Shown here: piece after piece, positions 38,890 to 51,250 of the stretch
Position numbering within the stretch: position 1 is the stretch's first letter
How the letters are laid out: every line of letters starts with the position of its first letter
Source of the DNA: Zhengitettix transpicula
Lineage: Eukaryota > Arthropoda > Insecta > Orthoptera > Tetrigidae
DNA: 64,000 nt
Reading direction: 5' to 3'
Assembly (NCBI GenBank): GCA_037074705.1
Contig: CM073590.1
Span: 49,450,395-49,514,394 of the forward strand
Program-made: the position numbers and the translations under genes
Notes under the pieces: generated by a model
Databases searched by the model: none
Told to the model about the DNA's origin: nothing
What the model saw: the letters and a program-made list of their open reading frames with translations, nothing else

Positions 38890-39260
38890 TAACAATCCGA
38901 CACTTTCGTCTGATTGGAAAACTGTTAATATATTATAATTTCATAAATCGGGTAGAAGAAAATATGTTAAAAACTACAGACCTCTATGACTTATTTCAGT
39001 AGTAGATAATATTATGTAGCACGTAGTAACTGCCTACGTCAAATCTGAACTGGACAACCAAATAGTGGATTTTTAATTTTGCAACATAGTTTACGGGTAG
39101 GGCTATCGTTCGAAAAACAAGTGATAGTTTTATTTTAGGTAAACTGATGAAGTAGACACTGCAACAGGGTAGATGAAAAAAGTCACTGATTTCACCTTTT
39201 TCAGTACCTCGGGTTATCCTACTGGATAAACTAAATAAAGAAGGAACAGATGAAACTGTT
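38890..39260 (+). mobile_element. LINE reverse-transcriptase fragment
   Basis: The + strand translation, with frameshifts, shows TLSSDWKTVNI, then FHKSGRRKYVKNYRPL followed by LISVVDNIM. This is the WK-x-A-x-V-x-P-x-x-KKG-x-x-x-x-x-x-NYRPISLLS-x-x-x-K-I-x-E region of LINE reverse transcriptases (RT motifs 1-2). The catalytic YxDD region is not recognisable. An old, decayed copy in the intron just upstream of the first alternative exon. Confidence 0.6.
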
Positions 39261-39897
39261 GTGCCCTGGGTAGAGCCGTAATAAACGACTAATGCAAAGG
39301 GTGAAATTTGGATAAAAAATTACCGATCGAGGCATTCGAACGTTGGGAGTTCATCAACCTTAACTGGTAAATTACCTTTACTTATATTTGCTGCACAATC
39401 TAAATTCGTATCTCTCAGAAAATTACTGAATATTATACTAAAAATAATACTGTACTTTTGTGTTGCAGCTCATGTGTCATGCGGGTTGCATTTCAGAAGG
39501 CGCGCTCAATTTTTGTGACCTGAACTTTTACCGATATATCTCACAACCTCCAGAGGTCTAACCATTGATTCATCACACCTCTCTTTTTAAGTCAAACAAT
39601 TGTTTGTTACATGCCGCTTTTTAATTCGTAGCAATATTCACAATATTGTCATGCGAAGTTGCCTGCTAAAATATTTATAATGGGATTTATGGCTGCTGAT
39701 GGTGAATGGTAAACATGTTTTCTCTCTTGGTTACTTTGCGTGCCGATATTCTTCAGTGGTTGCGGGTCTGGTCATACAGCTTTCAAACTAACAGTAGACA
39801 CCCTTGGCGTTGGAACTAATGTTATGTCAGCTTAAAACTTCCCACTCTGCTTAATTATTTTCTTTTGATTTTCTTTTTTTTTTCGGTGATACGGAAG

Positions 39898-40822
39898 CCC
39901 GATGCTGGTAATATCGCAGTTCGGATACAGCGAGTACAAAGATGGTTCGGTAGTTCCAACATGCCTCACGCAAGCGTCAACGTTCTGGCCCAAGCTTTTC
40001 TTCGCCACTTCAGTCGCCATATTCTTCGTGCTGCCCCTTGGCCTGCTTTTGGGTTTGTACGGAAGCATCGCTAAACGCCTGATGTGCAACGTGGATTGCA
40101 GCGCCGCTCTCACGAGTGAGCAAGGCAACAAGAGGGCGCGTCGGCAAGTGGTTCTGCTTCTGGGCACTGTGGTGCTGATTTTCTTCATGTGCCTATTGCC
40201 GTTCAGAGCGCTAACTCTGTGGCTCATCTTCAGCAGCGACGAGCATCTCATCAGCCTCGGTGTGGAAACTTACTTCAATATCCTATACTTCTGCAGGACT
40301 ATGCATTACCTGAATTCAGCTCTGAATCCTATTCTATACAACGTAATGTCGTCCAAGTTCCGTGCCGGATTCGCCGACCTTTGTTGTCTTAGAAAGCGCC
40401 GTATCGTTTTTCTGAGAGGACCACGAGGAATGAGTGAGGTTGGGAGCAGCTTCCTTCGGAATGGAACCTATCATACGACGGCCAGTTGGACGTCTAATTC
40501 CTGTAATCGTCCTCTCCAGGCACAACACCGTTCAGCACCGAATCTGCTGACGTGGCGCTCAGACTCATCCTTGTCCAGCGTCAACTCTGAGACGTCCTTC
40601 ACCCCTTCGGCAGGAAATCGATCAATACGGTGTACTCTTCCTCGAGAAAAATCATCGACGCATAATGGATTTTCCAATACAGCTATAGTTAGTAACTTGT
40701 GGAAAGGACGAAATTCGTCATTTAGACGGAACGCCATGTTGCGTTCAACTATGATTGATCTGAACGATCGCATTAGGAAATCTGACCTTAATACGCCACT
40801 ATCCGCAGAAGCAACAGTGTAA
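39898..40822 (+). CDS. ETHR: ETHR alternative terminal exon, cassette 1 (ECL2 to C-terminus, single exon)
   Basis: The acceptor is a long T-rich tract ending GGAAG|C at 39897/39898. The first C completes AG|C (Ser), then 307 codons to TAA at 40820-40822. Domains in order: end of TM4 (SPMLVISQF), ECL2 with the disulfide Cys in SVVPTCLTQ, TM5 (FWPKLFFATSVAIFFVLPLG on), a basic ICL3, TM6 with CLLPFRA, TM7 with SALNPILYNVM (NPxxY motif), then a Cys pair in ADLCCLRKRR that could be palmitoylated. The Ser/Arg-rich tail is about 145 residues long. It replaces the split cassette at 47314/51647. No splice donor follows; an AATAAA lies about 200 bases downstream. Which cassette corresponds to published ETHR-A or ETHR-B I cannot decide from the sequence alone. 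Confidence 0.87.
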
Positions 40823-41025
40823 TTTTTATTTAAAAAATAGTTTTGGAGTTTAAAAGAGCTCACTATCATTAAGTTAACTTTATACCGTTACTTTTTTATA
40901 TATATTTACATAATATAAACTTAACGAAAGATGGGTTACATGAGTACAAAAGTTTTAGTTAAGTGAAATTTTTTATAAAAAACTTTTTGAGAAAATATTT
41001 CGTAAAGAACTTAAATGTTTTTTTT

Positions 41026-41031
41026 AATAAA
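41026..41031 (+). promoter_or_regulatory. Candidate poly(A) signal for cassette 1
   Basis: AATAAA 204 bases after the stop of the first terminal exon. Other AT-rich near-signals lie nearby, so the exact site is uncertain. Confidence 0.5.
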
Positions 41032-44000
41032 ACTGAAATTTGTGTGTGAAATAACCATCTAACAGTATTTAATTAACACATTAACTACCTCATTAATAAA
41101 TATATACTTAGATCCAAAACTGGTCTAATTAATAAGGCACGTTTTATTTGCAGTCAGAATTGCGTACATAAGTTTTATTCAAGTAGAATTTCTTTACTAG
41201 AAACAAACCATTAAGTAATTATCTGTAAATTAAAGGTTTAATTTGTATCTTTCAAAAAATTTAGCATATTATTTGTAAATAAATTTTAATTTTTTGTTAA
41301 TTTACTATAATTACTCTAAAGAAAAAGTATGGAACATGGAAAATCGATAGACACAAATAAATATACAAGATCAAGCATGTAGTTAGTTTAAAACTTTTTG
41401 TTGTAATTCAGAGTAAAGTCTTAAATGCGTTTGCAAATGTAATTTCTAATGAATGTAACATATTACGAATTACGTAATGCAGTAAATCAAGAAGATTTTT
41501 GTTGATAAAATGATTGATGCAAACCTTAAAATATTAAATTTAAGTAAGTTTCAATAGCACGTGCTGTCATTATAACAGTTATTAATATTTTAATTATGAC
41601 TCGCTGTTCTTTAACTTTAAATCACTCACTACGGTATGAGTAAAAATGGAAATTAATTCTACTAATTGTATAACTTTTCCCTTGTTAACATTTTCTGAGT
41701 TTAAACGCAAAATATATAATATTTCACAATTATATATATTAAGTAATGTTATTACGTCTGCATAATGAAAAGGAGGTTTTAATCAGAATTCCTATGAAAA
41801 TAATAACGTTTTATTTCGCCTATTCGTTTATATACTCATATCCATCCTTAGAATGTTAGTTTTTCTTCTGAATGAAATTATTTGCCATTTTCAAATATAT
41901 GAAGGCCTTAACGACACGCCTAGAGAAAATGAGAGAATAGAGGGAAAAAATACATTGAAACAGTGAGATAGTGTTGAAAAGAAAAATATTCGTGTTACAT
42001 TCACGGTATATTTAATCAGATGTTTCATGTACTTTTGAAGCCAGGCGTAAATAATGTTATACATTAGGGACTGTTGTTGGCACAAATTGGCCGAGAAAAC
42101 TATTTCACTTCCAGGTAACTTAACTTATTCTGAGGAAGGTTCTTGGCTAACTCCCTGGTATTTATAAATAAAAAAGCTTCTTCATACATGCCTCATTACT
42201 TTTATTGTTCATTAAATTGATGTAATATTGAACGACTCCTATTGTAACTCTTTTCACTTTATATTTACTTAGTTAGTGTTGCAAATCTAAATATTTGAAG
42301 ATCATAAATGAGAAATAACAAGTGATTAGACGTTTTTAGTCAGTAATGAAAAAACTAGCATCAATTCGCCCAAAACTGCCCCTGAGACTGGATAATATTG
42401 GAATACAAGGAAACATGGACAAAGAGAAACAGGAAATTATGTTTTATCAGTGGCTCATAATTTTTAATTATTCTAAATTATGGTTATCAACATGGTTCAA
42501 ATTGAAATGAAACACAGAAATCTTTATAATTTGCTTAATGAACATTAATATTTTCTACTTTTACGCTTTCGATATAAACACCGTGTGAACAGTTAATATA
42601 AAATTAATATTTTAAGTAAAACATTTCCGTAATTTTAATGTATTCAATATTTGGCTACGTAGTAACGTGCTGTACCTTTAAACGTTATACGCATTCTTTA
42701 CAGAAAAACCATTCTGATGAACTACGTTCTGGAGATGAATAGATTTGTAGTGAATGTTTCGTAAACAGTAGGCCTACACAGTTATTCATATATTGATTAT
42801 AATACATAAAATAATATTACCAAATTCATTTAATGAATTTTTAACATATTCCGTTATGATTGTAAAAATAAGCATATAATTATCAATAGTTGCATTTTTA
42901 CAGAATTCAGAATTTTTTATGATGTAGTAAATGTGAGTATATATAAAATATTGGCATTTAATAATCTGTATTTTTTACAGTGTAAACATATCGCTACACT
43001 CTACAAACATGTGTGAAGTAAATCATTTTGAAAATTTTTTGTAAATTATATTAAGTCTAAGACTTAAAATTTTATCTGAATTCTGAATGGAAGTGATTAA
43101 TAAATAAATCAGACCTCGTCAATGTCTGTTGAACCTGAAGTTCAGTTCGGATAGGTGTTCAGGGAATTATGTTGATACCACACTTGTGGCGCTTCAGTCA
43201 CTAGTCATTTTTTATTTCGGTGCATGTTGAAGTGGAAAGATGATGAAGCGAAAGTTTCAGATAAATTTTGAGCTTGCTATTGCATAATTGTGTTTTTAGA
43301 GACTAAGTAATAAATCTTTTACCCCGTTGAAACGGACGAGTGTAGTTACACTCAGCGAATTCGTTAAATCACTTACACCGCAGTTAATTTATGCCTTCTA
43401 TTCGTTCAGTAATATAATTTATTACTTGGAAAGGCGGAAAACGGTTATTTAGGGCGCAATAAAATAAGATTGTGACCAAAAGGAATTGCCAGGATGTGAA
43501 TTGTGAGCACGATAATGTAACAGGCCTGATACATCGTTATATTTATATTATCAAAAGAATATCATCTCAAATATTTATTTATGTGTGATTTTCAAGTTGT
43601 TATGCACAATTGTTATTGTACGTATTTTTATATATAATGCAGAAAAAATAATATTTCACGTGATATTGGAACGAACTTCAGCCTCTAAAATTTTGTCCTG
43701 TAATATATTCTCAAATTTAGCATATACCATATGTTAACGTATACGAACCTTGAAATGAAGCAGTATGATTTTTCACCACGTATTTTGACATTAGAAATTA
43801 ATCAAAACATTACATGCAAATAAATCAACGAAAATCGATTAATCCGAAGTACAATAAAATACAATGAAACTTGCATGGAGATTGTTATCATAAAATATCA
43901 GCCACCAGTAAGAGACGAATTTTTAAGGTAAGAAACATTATTTAACGCATGCTAAAAATAAATATACGCAGTCTATTCATCATGACAACTGTCATCGAAT

Positions 44001-44517
44001 GTTTATGTTATCGAAATATAATAGAATAACTATTTATTTAAGCATTGAAAATTTTGATTTTAAATTAAAAGTTTTTTTTCAAAATGACATAAAAAACTGG
44101 TAGTTTAATTTCATATAATTAATTTAACATTATTTAAACTCCAAGAGAAATTTGCAAAGTACGAGTATAATTCTCTCAATAATTTAAAACAATCGCCTTA
44201 TTTTGAGTGTTTCATTATTCAGAACACAAACTGATAGACAAGTACAACAGAACTCGACGAAAAGAAATCTCCGATATTCGATCATTCTTTCATTACAACA
44301 GTCAGGAGGCATCACATGTTTACAAATACATTCACAAAAATTATTTGTACAATATCCAGATATACCTGTTCCACTACACACCAAATTAGTTTACTCACGC
44401 CCAATATATAATAATTATATAGTTAGCAACGTGGTATTTCTTTTAAAACCTAATTGGTTTAGAAAATTACAATTACACAAAGTTCAAATGTCCATACTAA
44501 AATGTGTCACACACCTC
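41032..44517. other. Intronic AT-rich sequence between cassettes
   Basis: It may hold the 3' UTR of the cassette 1 transcript; beyond that, no gene or repeat recognised. Confidence 0.55.
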
Positions 44518-44679
44518 AATAAATAGTTCTCGGTATTCACACGGGTTTTGCATATTTATATTTACACGCAACGTTTCGACGTTTTCGCCTAGAAGATGAC
44601 GCCAGAGCTTTTAGTCGTCGAAACGTTGCGTGTAAATATAAATATGCAAAACCCGTGTGAATACCGAGAACTATTTATT
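44518..44679. repeat. Near-perfect foldback repeat (162 bp)
   Basis: The arms start AATAAATAGTTCTCGGTATT and end with its complement. About 65 bases per arm match almost perfectly, through ACACGGGTTTTGCATATTTA to ACACGCAACGTTTCGACG. The right arm reads GATGAC (44595), a loop, GTCGTC, then GAAAC (44620-44624), giving a 6-pair stem with one G-T wobble. It is the close relative of 54671-54861 and lies in the intron between the two ETHR cassettes. Confidence 0.9.
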
Positions 44680-45638
44680 AAACAACTACCCCGGGAAAGA
44701 CTTGAATCTGTGTGTCACACACCCTTTATGTACTTCATAGAATTTGAAAACCCATTCAGACGATATTTCTATTTAGTATGACAGGAATACTCATTAATAA
44801 GGTGAAGACTTGAATAAAGATTACATAAAAATCTTCTAGTTTAAAATACGATGAAGACGTGCATATTGGACCGTATATTATTGTAATGGGATTTTCCTAA
44901 GTTATTTTTAAGATATTTAAATATTTTAAATAGTTGCTTTTTACTCTAAAATTATTTAATTGTTTGCCAGGTGAAAATAATAACAAGAATTAATAACTTA
45001 AATTTTATTAAAATTAATAAAGGACAATAAATTCCTGTTCTTGTTATCAATTTAATTACCTACGGCTTTTTTCCAAACAAACCAAAAAAAACTGACAATT
45101 TCTGACAGCGACTGGTGGATCAAAATACGGCGATCTTATGGCTTTAACGAACCGACTTTGTTAGGATTATTTTCCGGTACATTACCACTTGCAGGTCTCA
45201 GTTGCCTCAAGTGGCAATCCCTAGTATTTGGAAATAGTTACCCGGACGGCCTACAAGTTCTCGTCATGACAGTGCAAATGTCCTCCACCGAATACTAGAA
45301 AACTATATTTCTCTGAAAAACCTAACGTCTTCATAAGTTTCCCTGAAAGTAACTGTCTTAAACTCCAAATGTCACTATCCGCCAACTATAGAACTAAAAA
45401 ACTTCCTCCCCGAAACCCAAATTCTACTTAAATTTTCCAAAAGTAACATATAACATCACAAAACATACTGTCTTCCACACTTCAAAACTAAATACTAACT
45501 AACTTATGCATAACCTCCCCAAATTTCACTAAATCCTGCTCCAAAACTAACTCAACACATCCCTGAACAAACTTATAACATCTCAGAAGTAACATATAAC
45601 TTCACAAAACCTACCATCTTCCGCTTGTTCTGCAAGCT
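44680..45638. other. Intronic sequence with diverged direct repeats
   Basis: AGTAACATATAACATCACAAAAC at about 45442 recurs as a near match at about 45586, suggesting an old duplication of some 145 bases. No coding block recognised. Confidence 0.45.
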
Positions 45639-45651
45639 CCCTTCACACCTC

Positions 45652-46300
45652 TTCTTCTTCTTTTATTGGCACTATAACCCAATGTGAGTTTTGGCCTTAT
45701 TAACAATTTTCTTCCATTCCGCCCTCTCCTGTGTCAGTCACCGCCATCCTCTTACTTTCATGGTTTGTATATCCTTCTCGATGTCATCTACCCATCTTTT
45801 CCTCCTCCCAATTGGCTTCCAGTCCATAATCCGTCTAGGTGTTCTGCTTTCATCCATCCTAAGTACGTGTCCCATACAGGCCAACCTTCTGCTCTTGATA
45901 AACCTAACAATGTCCTCGTTATTCATGAGCTGCTCTAGTTCTTTGTCTGTTCTAATTCTCCATTCTCCAATCGTACATACAGGTCCGCATATCCTTCTCA
46001 GTATCTTGCGTTCAAATATTCTGAGTAAGTGCTTATCATTATTATTAAGGGTCCACGTTTCGCAACCGTATATCACTACAGGTCTTATAAGTGTTTTGTA
46101 AATTTTTAACTTCAATTTCCTATTTAACATCTTGGATTTAATTAATTTTCCATACATCTAGTAGGTTCTGTTACCATTGATAATACGTTGTTTTATTTCA
46201 CTTCCCACTTTATTTCCACTGCTAAGTTTTGAGCCTAAATATGTAAAATCTTGTACTCGTTCAAAGGTATAATCATTTAATTTAATATTATTTGTACCAG
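45652..46300 (-). mobile_element. RTE-type LINE 3' end with 13-bp target duplication
   Basis: Perfect CCCTTCACACCTC at 45639-45651 and 46301-46313. The minus-strand translation gives FTYLGSKLSSGNKVGSEIKQ then R, a stop at about 46160, then YGKLIKSKMLNRKLKLKIYK then TLIRPVVIYGCETW, ERKILRRICGP, RRLACMGHVLRM and WKKIVNKAKTHIGL. This is the C-terminal region of RTE/craniofacial-development-protein-2-like ORF2 (the YGSETW...ERKILR...RLxWxGHxxRM pattern). It ends in a GAA-rich tail, typical of RTE. 5'-truncated to about 0.65 kb, and fairly young: the open frame runs 139 codons. Confidence 0.92.
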
Positions 46301-46313
46301 CCCTTCACACCTC

Positions 46314-47313
46314 GGTTTTCCGAAATTTCTCCCCCACAGGGTCTTGGATTCTGTTGTCTTAATCCAATAGGAATCAGATTTTTCCTCCCACAAATCTCAA
46401 TATTTCAAATGGCCACGCCCCTTACAGGGTGCAAATAGCCAAATTCAGGGCCGTGGGAAGACACGTCGGAGACTGTGGAGCGACTTGTTCGAACGTGCTA
46501 TAATCTTAAAGACTTAGCCTCGGCGGACACTCACAATACTGTAGAAAGGGATGCCGCGTTTAGGTTGTTTCCGTTTCTGTGAGTATCTGACAAGTGAGCA
46601 TTGACCCTCGCCAGAGAATATTAATTGCTACAGATATGAAATAAAATACATTCATAAATAATAAAATAAAGTAACCCCAATCAATTTATCCCGTTTGTGT
46701 ACACTACATCAAATTAGATTCTTCTCGTATATTTCAATGTCTAATATTCTAAGAAAGTTGGTATTTAACTACTCGTATACATCGTTTCCAAATTCTTTAT
46801 ACATAAATCGGTACATCGTTCTTATCTCTATATTTTCATGATAAACATTTACGTTGATTATAAATACTTTACTCCCAGTTGCATCACAGATGGAAAAATA
46901 TTCTGTTGTAACGAAAGACTGTTCGAATTTCAGGTGATCATGACGATTCTTTCGTCGAAAGCTACTATACTTGTCTATTAAATTGTGTTTTAATAATAAA
47001 AAATAATAAAAGAATAAGAGGATTGTTTCTTGGTTTCGTTTTAATTTATTGAGATTCAGCAGAAGAACAGTAGAGTGTGACATATATTGAATATAGTCGT
47101 TTCATCGGCAGTTTAGCTGCTTTTAATATTGATGATTCATATTTAATAATAATGACTCGAGACTTGTTATTGGATACGATCCAAATATTAGTCATAGAAT
47201 TAACTTTACAAATTTAAATTTGAAAATTACCGCTACTATAGCTTCAATTATAAAGTATTAATATTCTATTTATCACTAGTTTTTTGTCATTTTCTATTTG
47301 TATTCACATTCAG
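46314..47313. other. Intronic sequence before cassette 2
   Basis: No repeat or gene recognised. Ends in a pyrimidine-rich tract and CATTCAG acceptor at 47313. Confidence 0.6.
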
Positions 47314-47557
47314 CCCAGTGACGCTGGTGGCGCAGTACCGACAGGCAGAGTATATCGACGGAAGCATCGTCCCTGTCTGCTTAATGGAGGCCGATTCTTT
47401 TTGGCCTGTACTATTTTTCATCGCTACAATTTCCCTGTTCTTCGTGCTACCACTCCTTATTCTGTTGGTTCTCTACAGCCTCATTGCGAAGAACTTGATG
47501 GAAGCACCAGACGTGATGACTGCGCATCAGCATCAGCACCACCGCTATCGCAAGCAG
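47314..47557 (+). CDS. ETHR: ETHR alternative exon, cassette 2 part 1 (ECL2-TM5-ICL3)
   Basis: The acceptor ATTCACATTCAG|C at 47313/47314 is followed by a C that completes AG|C (Ser), then PVTLVAQYRQAEYIDGSIVP, the disulfide Cys in VPVCLME, TM5 (FWPVLFFIATISLFFVLPLL then ILLVLYSLIAKNLM) and a His-rich ICL3. The donor is CAG|GTACGT at 47557/47558, phase 0. It uses the same incoming phase and the same Ser-Pro start as the exon at 39898, so the two are interchangeable after the exon ending at 30710. Its partner is the exon at 51647. Reading through the donor reaches a stop at 47600-47602. Confidence 0.88.
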
Positions 47558-49045
47558 GTACGTGCTTTCCACTACCAGATAGCCTTATTTATGAACAAAT
47601 GATGCCAAAAAGAAACACTTAAATGTAACAAAAAGTAAATCTAAGAGGTGTACGGGATATTTATCCATTATCCTCCAGTATATATTAAAATATATATTTA
47701 GAAATGCGTATTCTAATTAAATTACAAAATAAATACAAAACGTAATCCTGTATACAGTTTATCATACAAATAATGGAGACGTTTCTTATTAGTATTTTCC
47801 AGCTATTTTATATTTTGAAAGAATAATTAAAGATATTCTCAGACAATAAAGCTTATTGTTACTAAGAAAACATATTGGATAAACATAATTCTCTCGATTA
47901 AAAACATATTAATGATATATTAACCACTATTTAATAATTTACAGTGATTATATGTATGAATTTTTGAATACATTAATAGAAACAATCGTGTTTCAAAAAA
48001 CCTTGACGTTACCCAACGTAACTAGGTGTGTTAGTATTTCGCATAAGTTTCGTCTTCAGCATAACCTCCAAACTCGACAAATATATTATTATTAATAATG
48101 TAATAAAAAGAAGATTTCCCATTCCACGTTGTGGCGATATAATGTTACAAACTTATATATAGCCACACAGATTGGCTATTAGCTCAGTCCTCTCGAAGTT
48201 CTAGTTTCTAAGCTATTTAAAGGGGAGCCAGATAATTTTTTAACAAATAAATTATCAAAACTTTAGTTCAATACAAACAAAATTTATTATTTTAGTGGAA
48301 TAAGATATTTACAATATTCTGACGTCGTATCTTTAATTGACGTGAAACTTCCCAAAACGAATAATTCATTGAACGCGTTTGCGCTTTGAAAGATTGGCTT
48401 GAGATCCTATCGTAGCGAGTTTCTACCGGAAACTTTTACTTCGATCCGAGAAATATTGCTACTCGACTGAATAACTAGTGTATAGTATAATATTGATGCT
48501 GATGCTATTATATAAAATAAAAAATAAAAAGTAATAATCTTTGAGAAAGAAAGGGGTGAACTCATTATTCCATTTTTCTGTAGGTTGACATTTAAATAAG
48601 TACGATTTACATTAAGGCTTCATTAGAAGTTACATAGGTAAATTTAAACGGTCACTACGGCATTTAGGATGGTTATCACTACTGCATGAATAATTTCTGT
48701 TAAAATATCCGCAAATAATTTTGTACTGTGAAGTTCGAATAATAATTTTTTGTTAAATAACTTCATGAGACGATTTCCTTTGCCATTTTACCGCTTCTGG
48801 AGTCAACGATTCCTTTCTTGGCATCTTTATGAAGAAATTTTGTTATAAATGTGTTGGTTAAAAGTGACAATACCGAGACGTTAAAAAAAGAGTGGGCGAA
48901 ATTAAAGTAAATATCGTAAAATAGAATGTCGGGAAGCCTGTTCGATGTAATGGAAGTCAGGTGACGCTTTTGGCGATTCACGTCATTTGTACGAAAATCG
49001 AGAAAAAACCGCTGAAATATCTATCCATAGATAAAATAGGAAGTA

Positions 49046-49453
49046 ATTTGAAAAGGGGATGCGGAAGGGTAGAGGAAGGTAGCCAAGGGTTAACTAGGGC
49101 CACCGGGCTATAGTTTAAAGATCCTACCCAGCAGTCACCTAAAAGTAATGCAGGACAACCCTAGAAAACGTGCATCAGGTAGGTCGGGTATTGGGTACTT
49201 GTCCGACGTCCGTCCGATAGCGGGAGAGAAGGTTGCTGAGGGGACGCAGATTTCCCTTCTCCATGCCTCGACCAGTTTAGGAGGCAGCTGGCCGACTGTT
49301 CCAATGGGAACAGCGAACAACTCTTACCATATGCCCAAGGTCTGTGACCCCGGAACATACACCTCTCAGAACAGGCCTTAGTTCAAAAACGGAGAGAGGA
49401 AAAGGCATCCCCAAAGGTAGACCCTTCCGTCTCTCCTACAAGGTTCTGCCTGC
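49046..49453 (-). repeat. SINE-like repeat, copy 5 (truncated at both ends)
   Basis: In element orientation (minus) it lacks the palindromic 5' end (breaking off at AGGTTCTGCCTGC) and the 3' ATGTGGATTACCC-poly(A) end. The internal blocks GGCCGACTGTTCC and CGGAACATACACCTCTCA match the other copies. No target duplication. Its antisense frame STSLGGSWPTVPMGTANNSY is shared with copies 2 and 3. Confidence 0.88.
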
Positions 49454-50489
49454 TTTATTTATGGCTGTTAGTTCTGTTGTTGCTTTAATAAGAGATAAAA
49501 TCTCGTTTACGCCTTTGATAAATAATATGTGTGAGACTGATAATCAGGAATCTGTTGTTAGTGCTCCGGTCCCAAACACACATCTTTCCAAATTTCAGTC
49601 TTGAAATTTGTTAACTGATAGCAATCGTTTCATCAGTCATAAAAAGTGTATAATAAATAAACCACCCAATCAATTACGGATATAAATTTCAGATAATACT
49701 ACAAATAATTTAAATAAAAAATGTGACAATTGTAATTTTAAATTATTTACAACATTTAATCTAGCATATACCAACACGTTTTGTGGTTAATATAAGTTCT
49801 CAATAATATCAGTGTGTCTGCAACACTCATTTCGGCTGTATTGTGCATGAAAAGAACACGATTTTAGATATTTCTCTCCAAAATTTTATTATACATTGAA
49901 ATTTAAATTCACATAATTCTATTATAAAATTTTTGATATCATGTTTACATTAAAATTGTTTTCTTTAACGTTCTTGTAGAATTTATCAATAACAAATTAA
50001 TTATTTTATACTTGCGCACTTAAGGAGAATACAAAAAAAGAATGGAAACGTTGTTATTGTTTTAAACTGTCAGATTTATTTATGCATTCACTAAATTTGA
50101 AAGTTTTTATTTTACGCCCGTTTTTGAATTAATAAATCAGTTAATGACCTTTTACGGACATTTTATTTCTTACTAGCTGGGTGCCCGCCATTGTCCGTGT
50201 ACTTATTTATATAAACCGAAAAGGTATTTCATTCTATTTTAATCTTTAGTCTAGAATTGATTTAACCTAAATCTAACTGTTTATTGCATCAATTCCAACA
50301 AACGTAACATCGAATTTCATTTTAAATATACTTCTTTAGTATTGCACGGTATATTTGTCCCTCAGTCTTCACATATTACGAAAGTTAAAATTGATGAAAT
50401 TGTAAGGAGAACAAATGGTCGTTATATTGGAGTCACTAATTGGGCACGAAAATTAACTAACATTTCCCACAACGATAGTGAAGTATTGT

Positions 50490-50680
50490 TTCTTATTAAC
50501 ACAACGTTTCTTCTCAAAAGCCCATGAGCTTTTGAGTTTTGTCAACTGACAAGTGCAGTTGTGTCGCTCTAGGCTCTTCTTCGCACCTGACAAAAGGTAC
50601 AAGGATCCCAGAAACGTTGCGTGGTATTTATATTATCATTTATTTGCCTAAATTGGCTATCTTTCTTATTCATTATTTTT
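50490..50680. repeat. Foldback repeat, AACGTTTC family, copy at 50.5 kb
   Basis: Starts TTATTAACACAACGTTTCTT; the right arm is CAGAAACGTTGCGTGGTATT then TATATTATCATTTATTTGCC, then TTGGCTATCTTTCTTATTCA. It shares the GACAAGTGCAGTTGTGTCG interior with the 32.2-kb copy. The arms are less complete than at 10.8 kb. Confidence 0.7.
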
Positions 50681-51024
50681 AATCAGACGTAATTTTTTTC
50701 GTTTCTTTTTATCATTCGATGGAGTATTGCTGGATAAAATTTAACTTTTTATTCAATGAAAATATTTATACTCTATTTCATTACGGAAATAGTAGTAACG
50801 ACTCTTTCGCGTGACGTCACGGTCTCTTGGCGCGCTAAAAATTACAACTTTTTCAATTATAATGCTTTCCACATTTATGCTATGGGTTTCTAACCCCCAC
50901 TGTACCGTTTCTCGCATCTTGAAGAATATGTGAACCAATTTTTTTTGCAATCTGTCCAAGTATTCAAATTTGTATATAAATTAACGTAAATACATACATA
51001 CAAATATACATCCTTTTTTATTAT

Positions 51025-51250
51025 ATAGATTTTATAGTGTTACGACGTTTTGATACGTGTTCGTATCTTCTTCAGGTATATACAAATTATTATAAGAAAC
51101 AATTACAATGTTTATAAATTCACAAAGCTTTTGAAAACGGGTCCGAAGTCCAGAATTAATTTTACAGCAAAGAGATTGCAGAAATAATTTGGAAAAAGCT
51201 GAAGAAGATACGAGCACTTATCGAAACGTCGTAACGCTATAAAATATAAA
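51025..51250. repeat. Foldback repeat with CTGAAGA-GAAAC arms
   Basis: The left arm TTTTATAGTGTTACGACGTT and the right arm AACGTCGTAACGCTATAAAA are complementary over about 45 bases. The right arm contains CTGAAGA (51199-51205), stem GATA/TATC and GAAAC (51223-51227). The left arm, read on the minus strand, has CTGAAGA with a six-pair stem GATACG/CGTATC. The interior (51080-51195) is unrelated AT-rich sequence. Confidence 0.8.

Larger units (their letters stand above)
30711..39897 (+). other. ETHR intron before cassette 1 (9.2 kb)
   Basis: Bounded by GTCAGT at 30711 and by a pyrimidine-rich tract and GGAAG at 39897. For the other isoform the intron extends to 47313. It contains a foldback repeat, a mariner with nested SINE copy 3, microsatellites, SINE copy 4 and a LINE fragment, listed separately. 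The stretches 30745-32130, 33777-36580 and 37132-38890 hold nothing I recognise. A GC-richer segment at 35515-35745 has open frames in three phases but no family match. Confidence 0.75.

Noticed and set aside
39832..40251. 139-codon minus-strand frame
   Set aside because: Antisense shadow of the receptor exon at 39898-40822.
45684..46101. 84- and 136-codon plus-strand frames
   Set aside because: Antisense shadows of the RTE ORF2 fragment.
47284..47622. 112-codon frame overlapping the cassette 2 exon
   Set aside because: Out-of-frame shadow of the receptor exon, whose frame is fixed by splice phase and conserved GPCR motifs.
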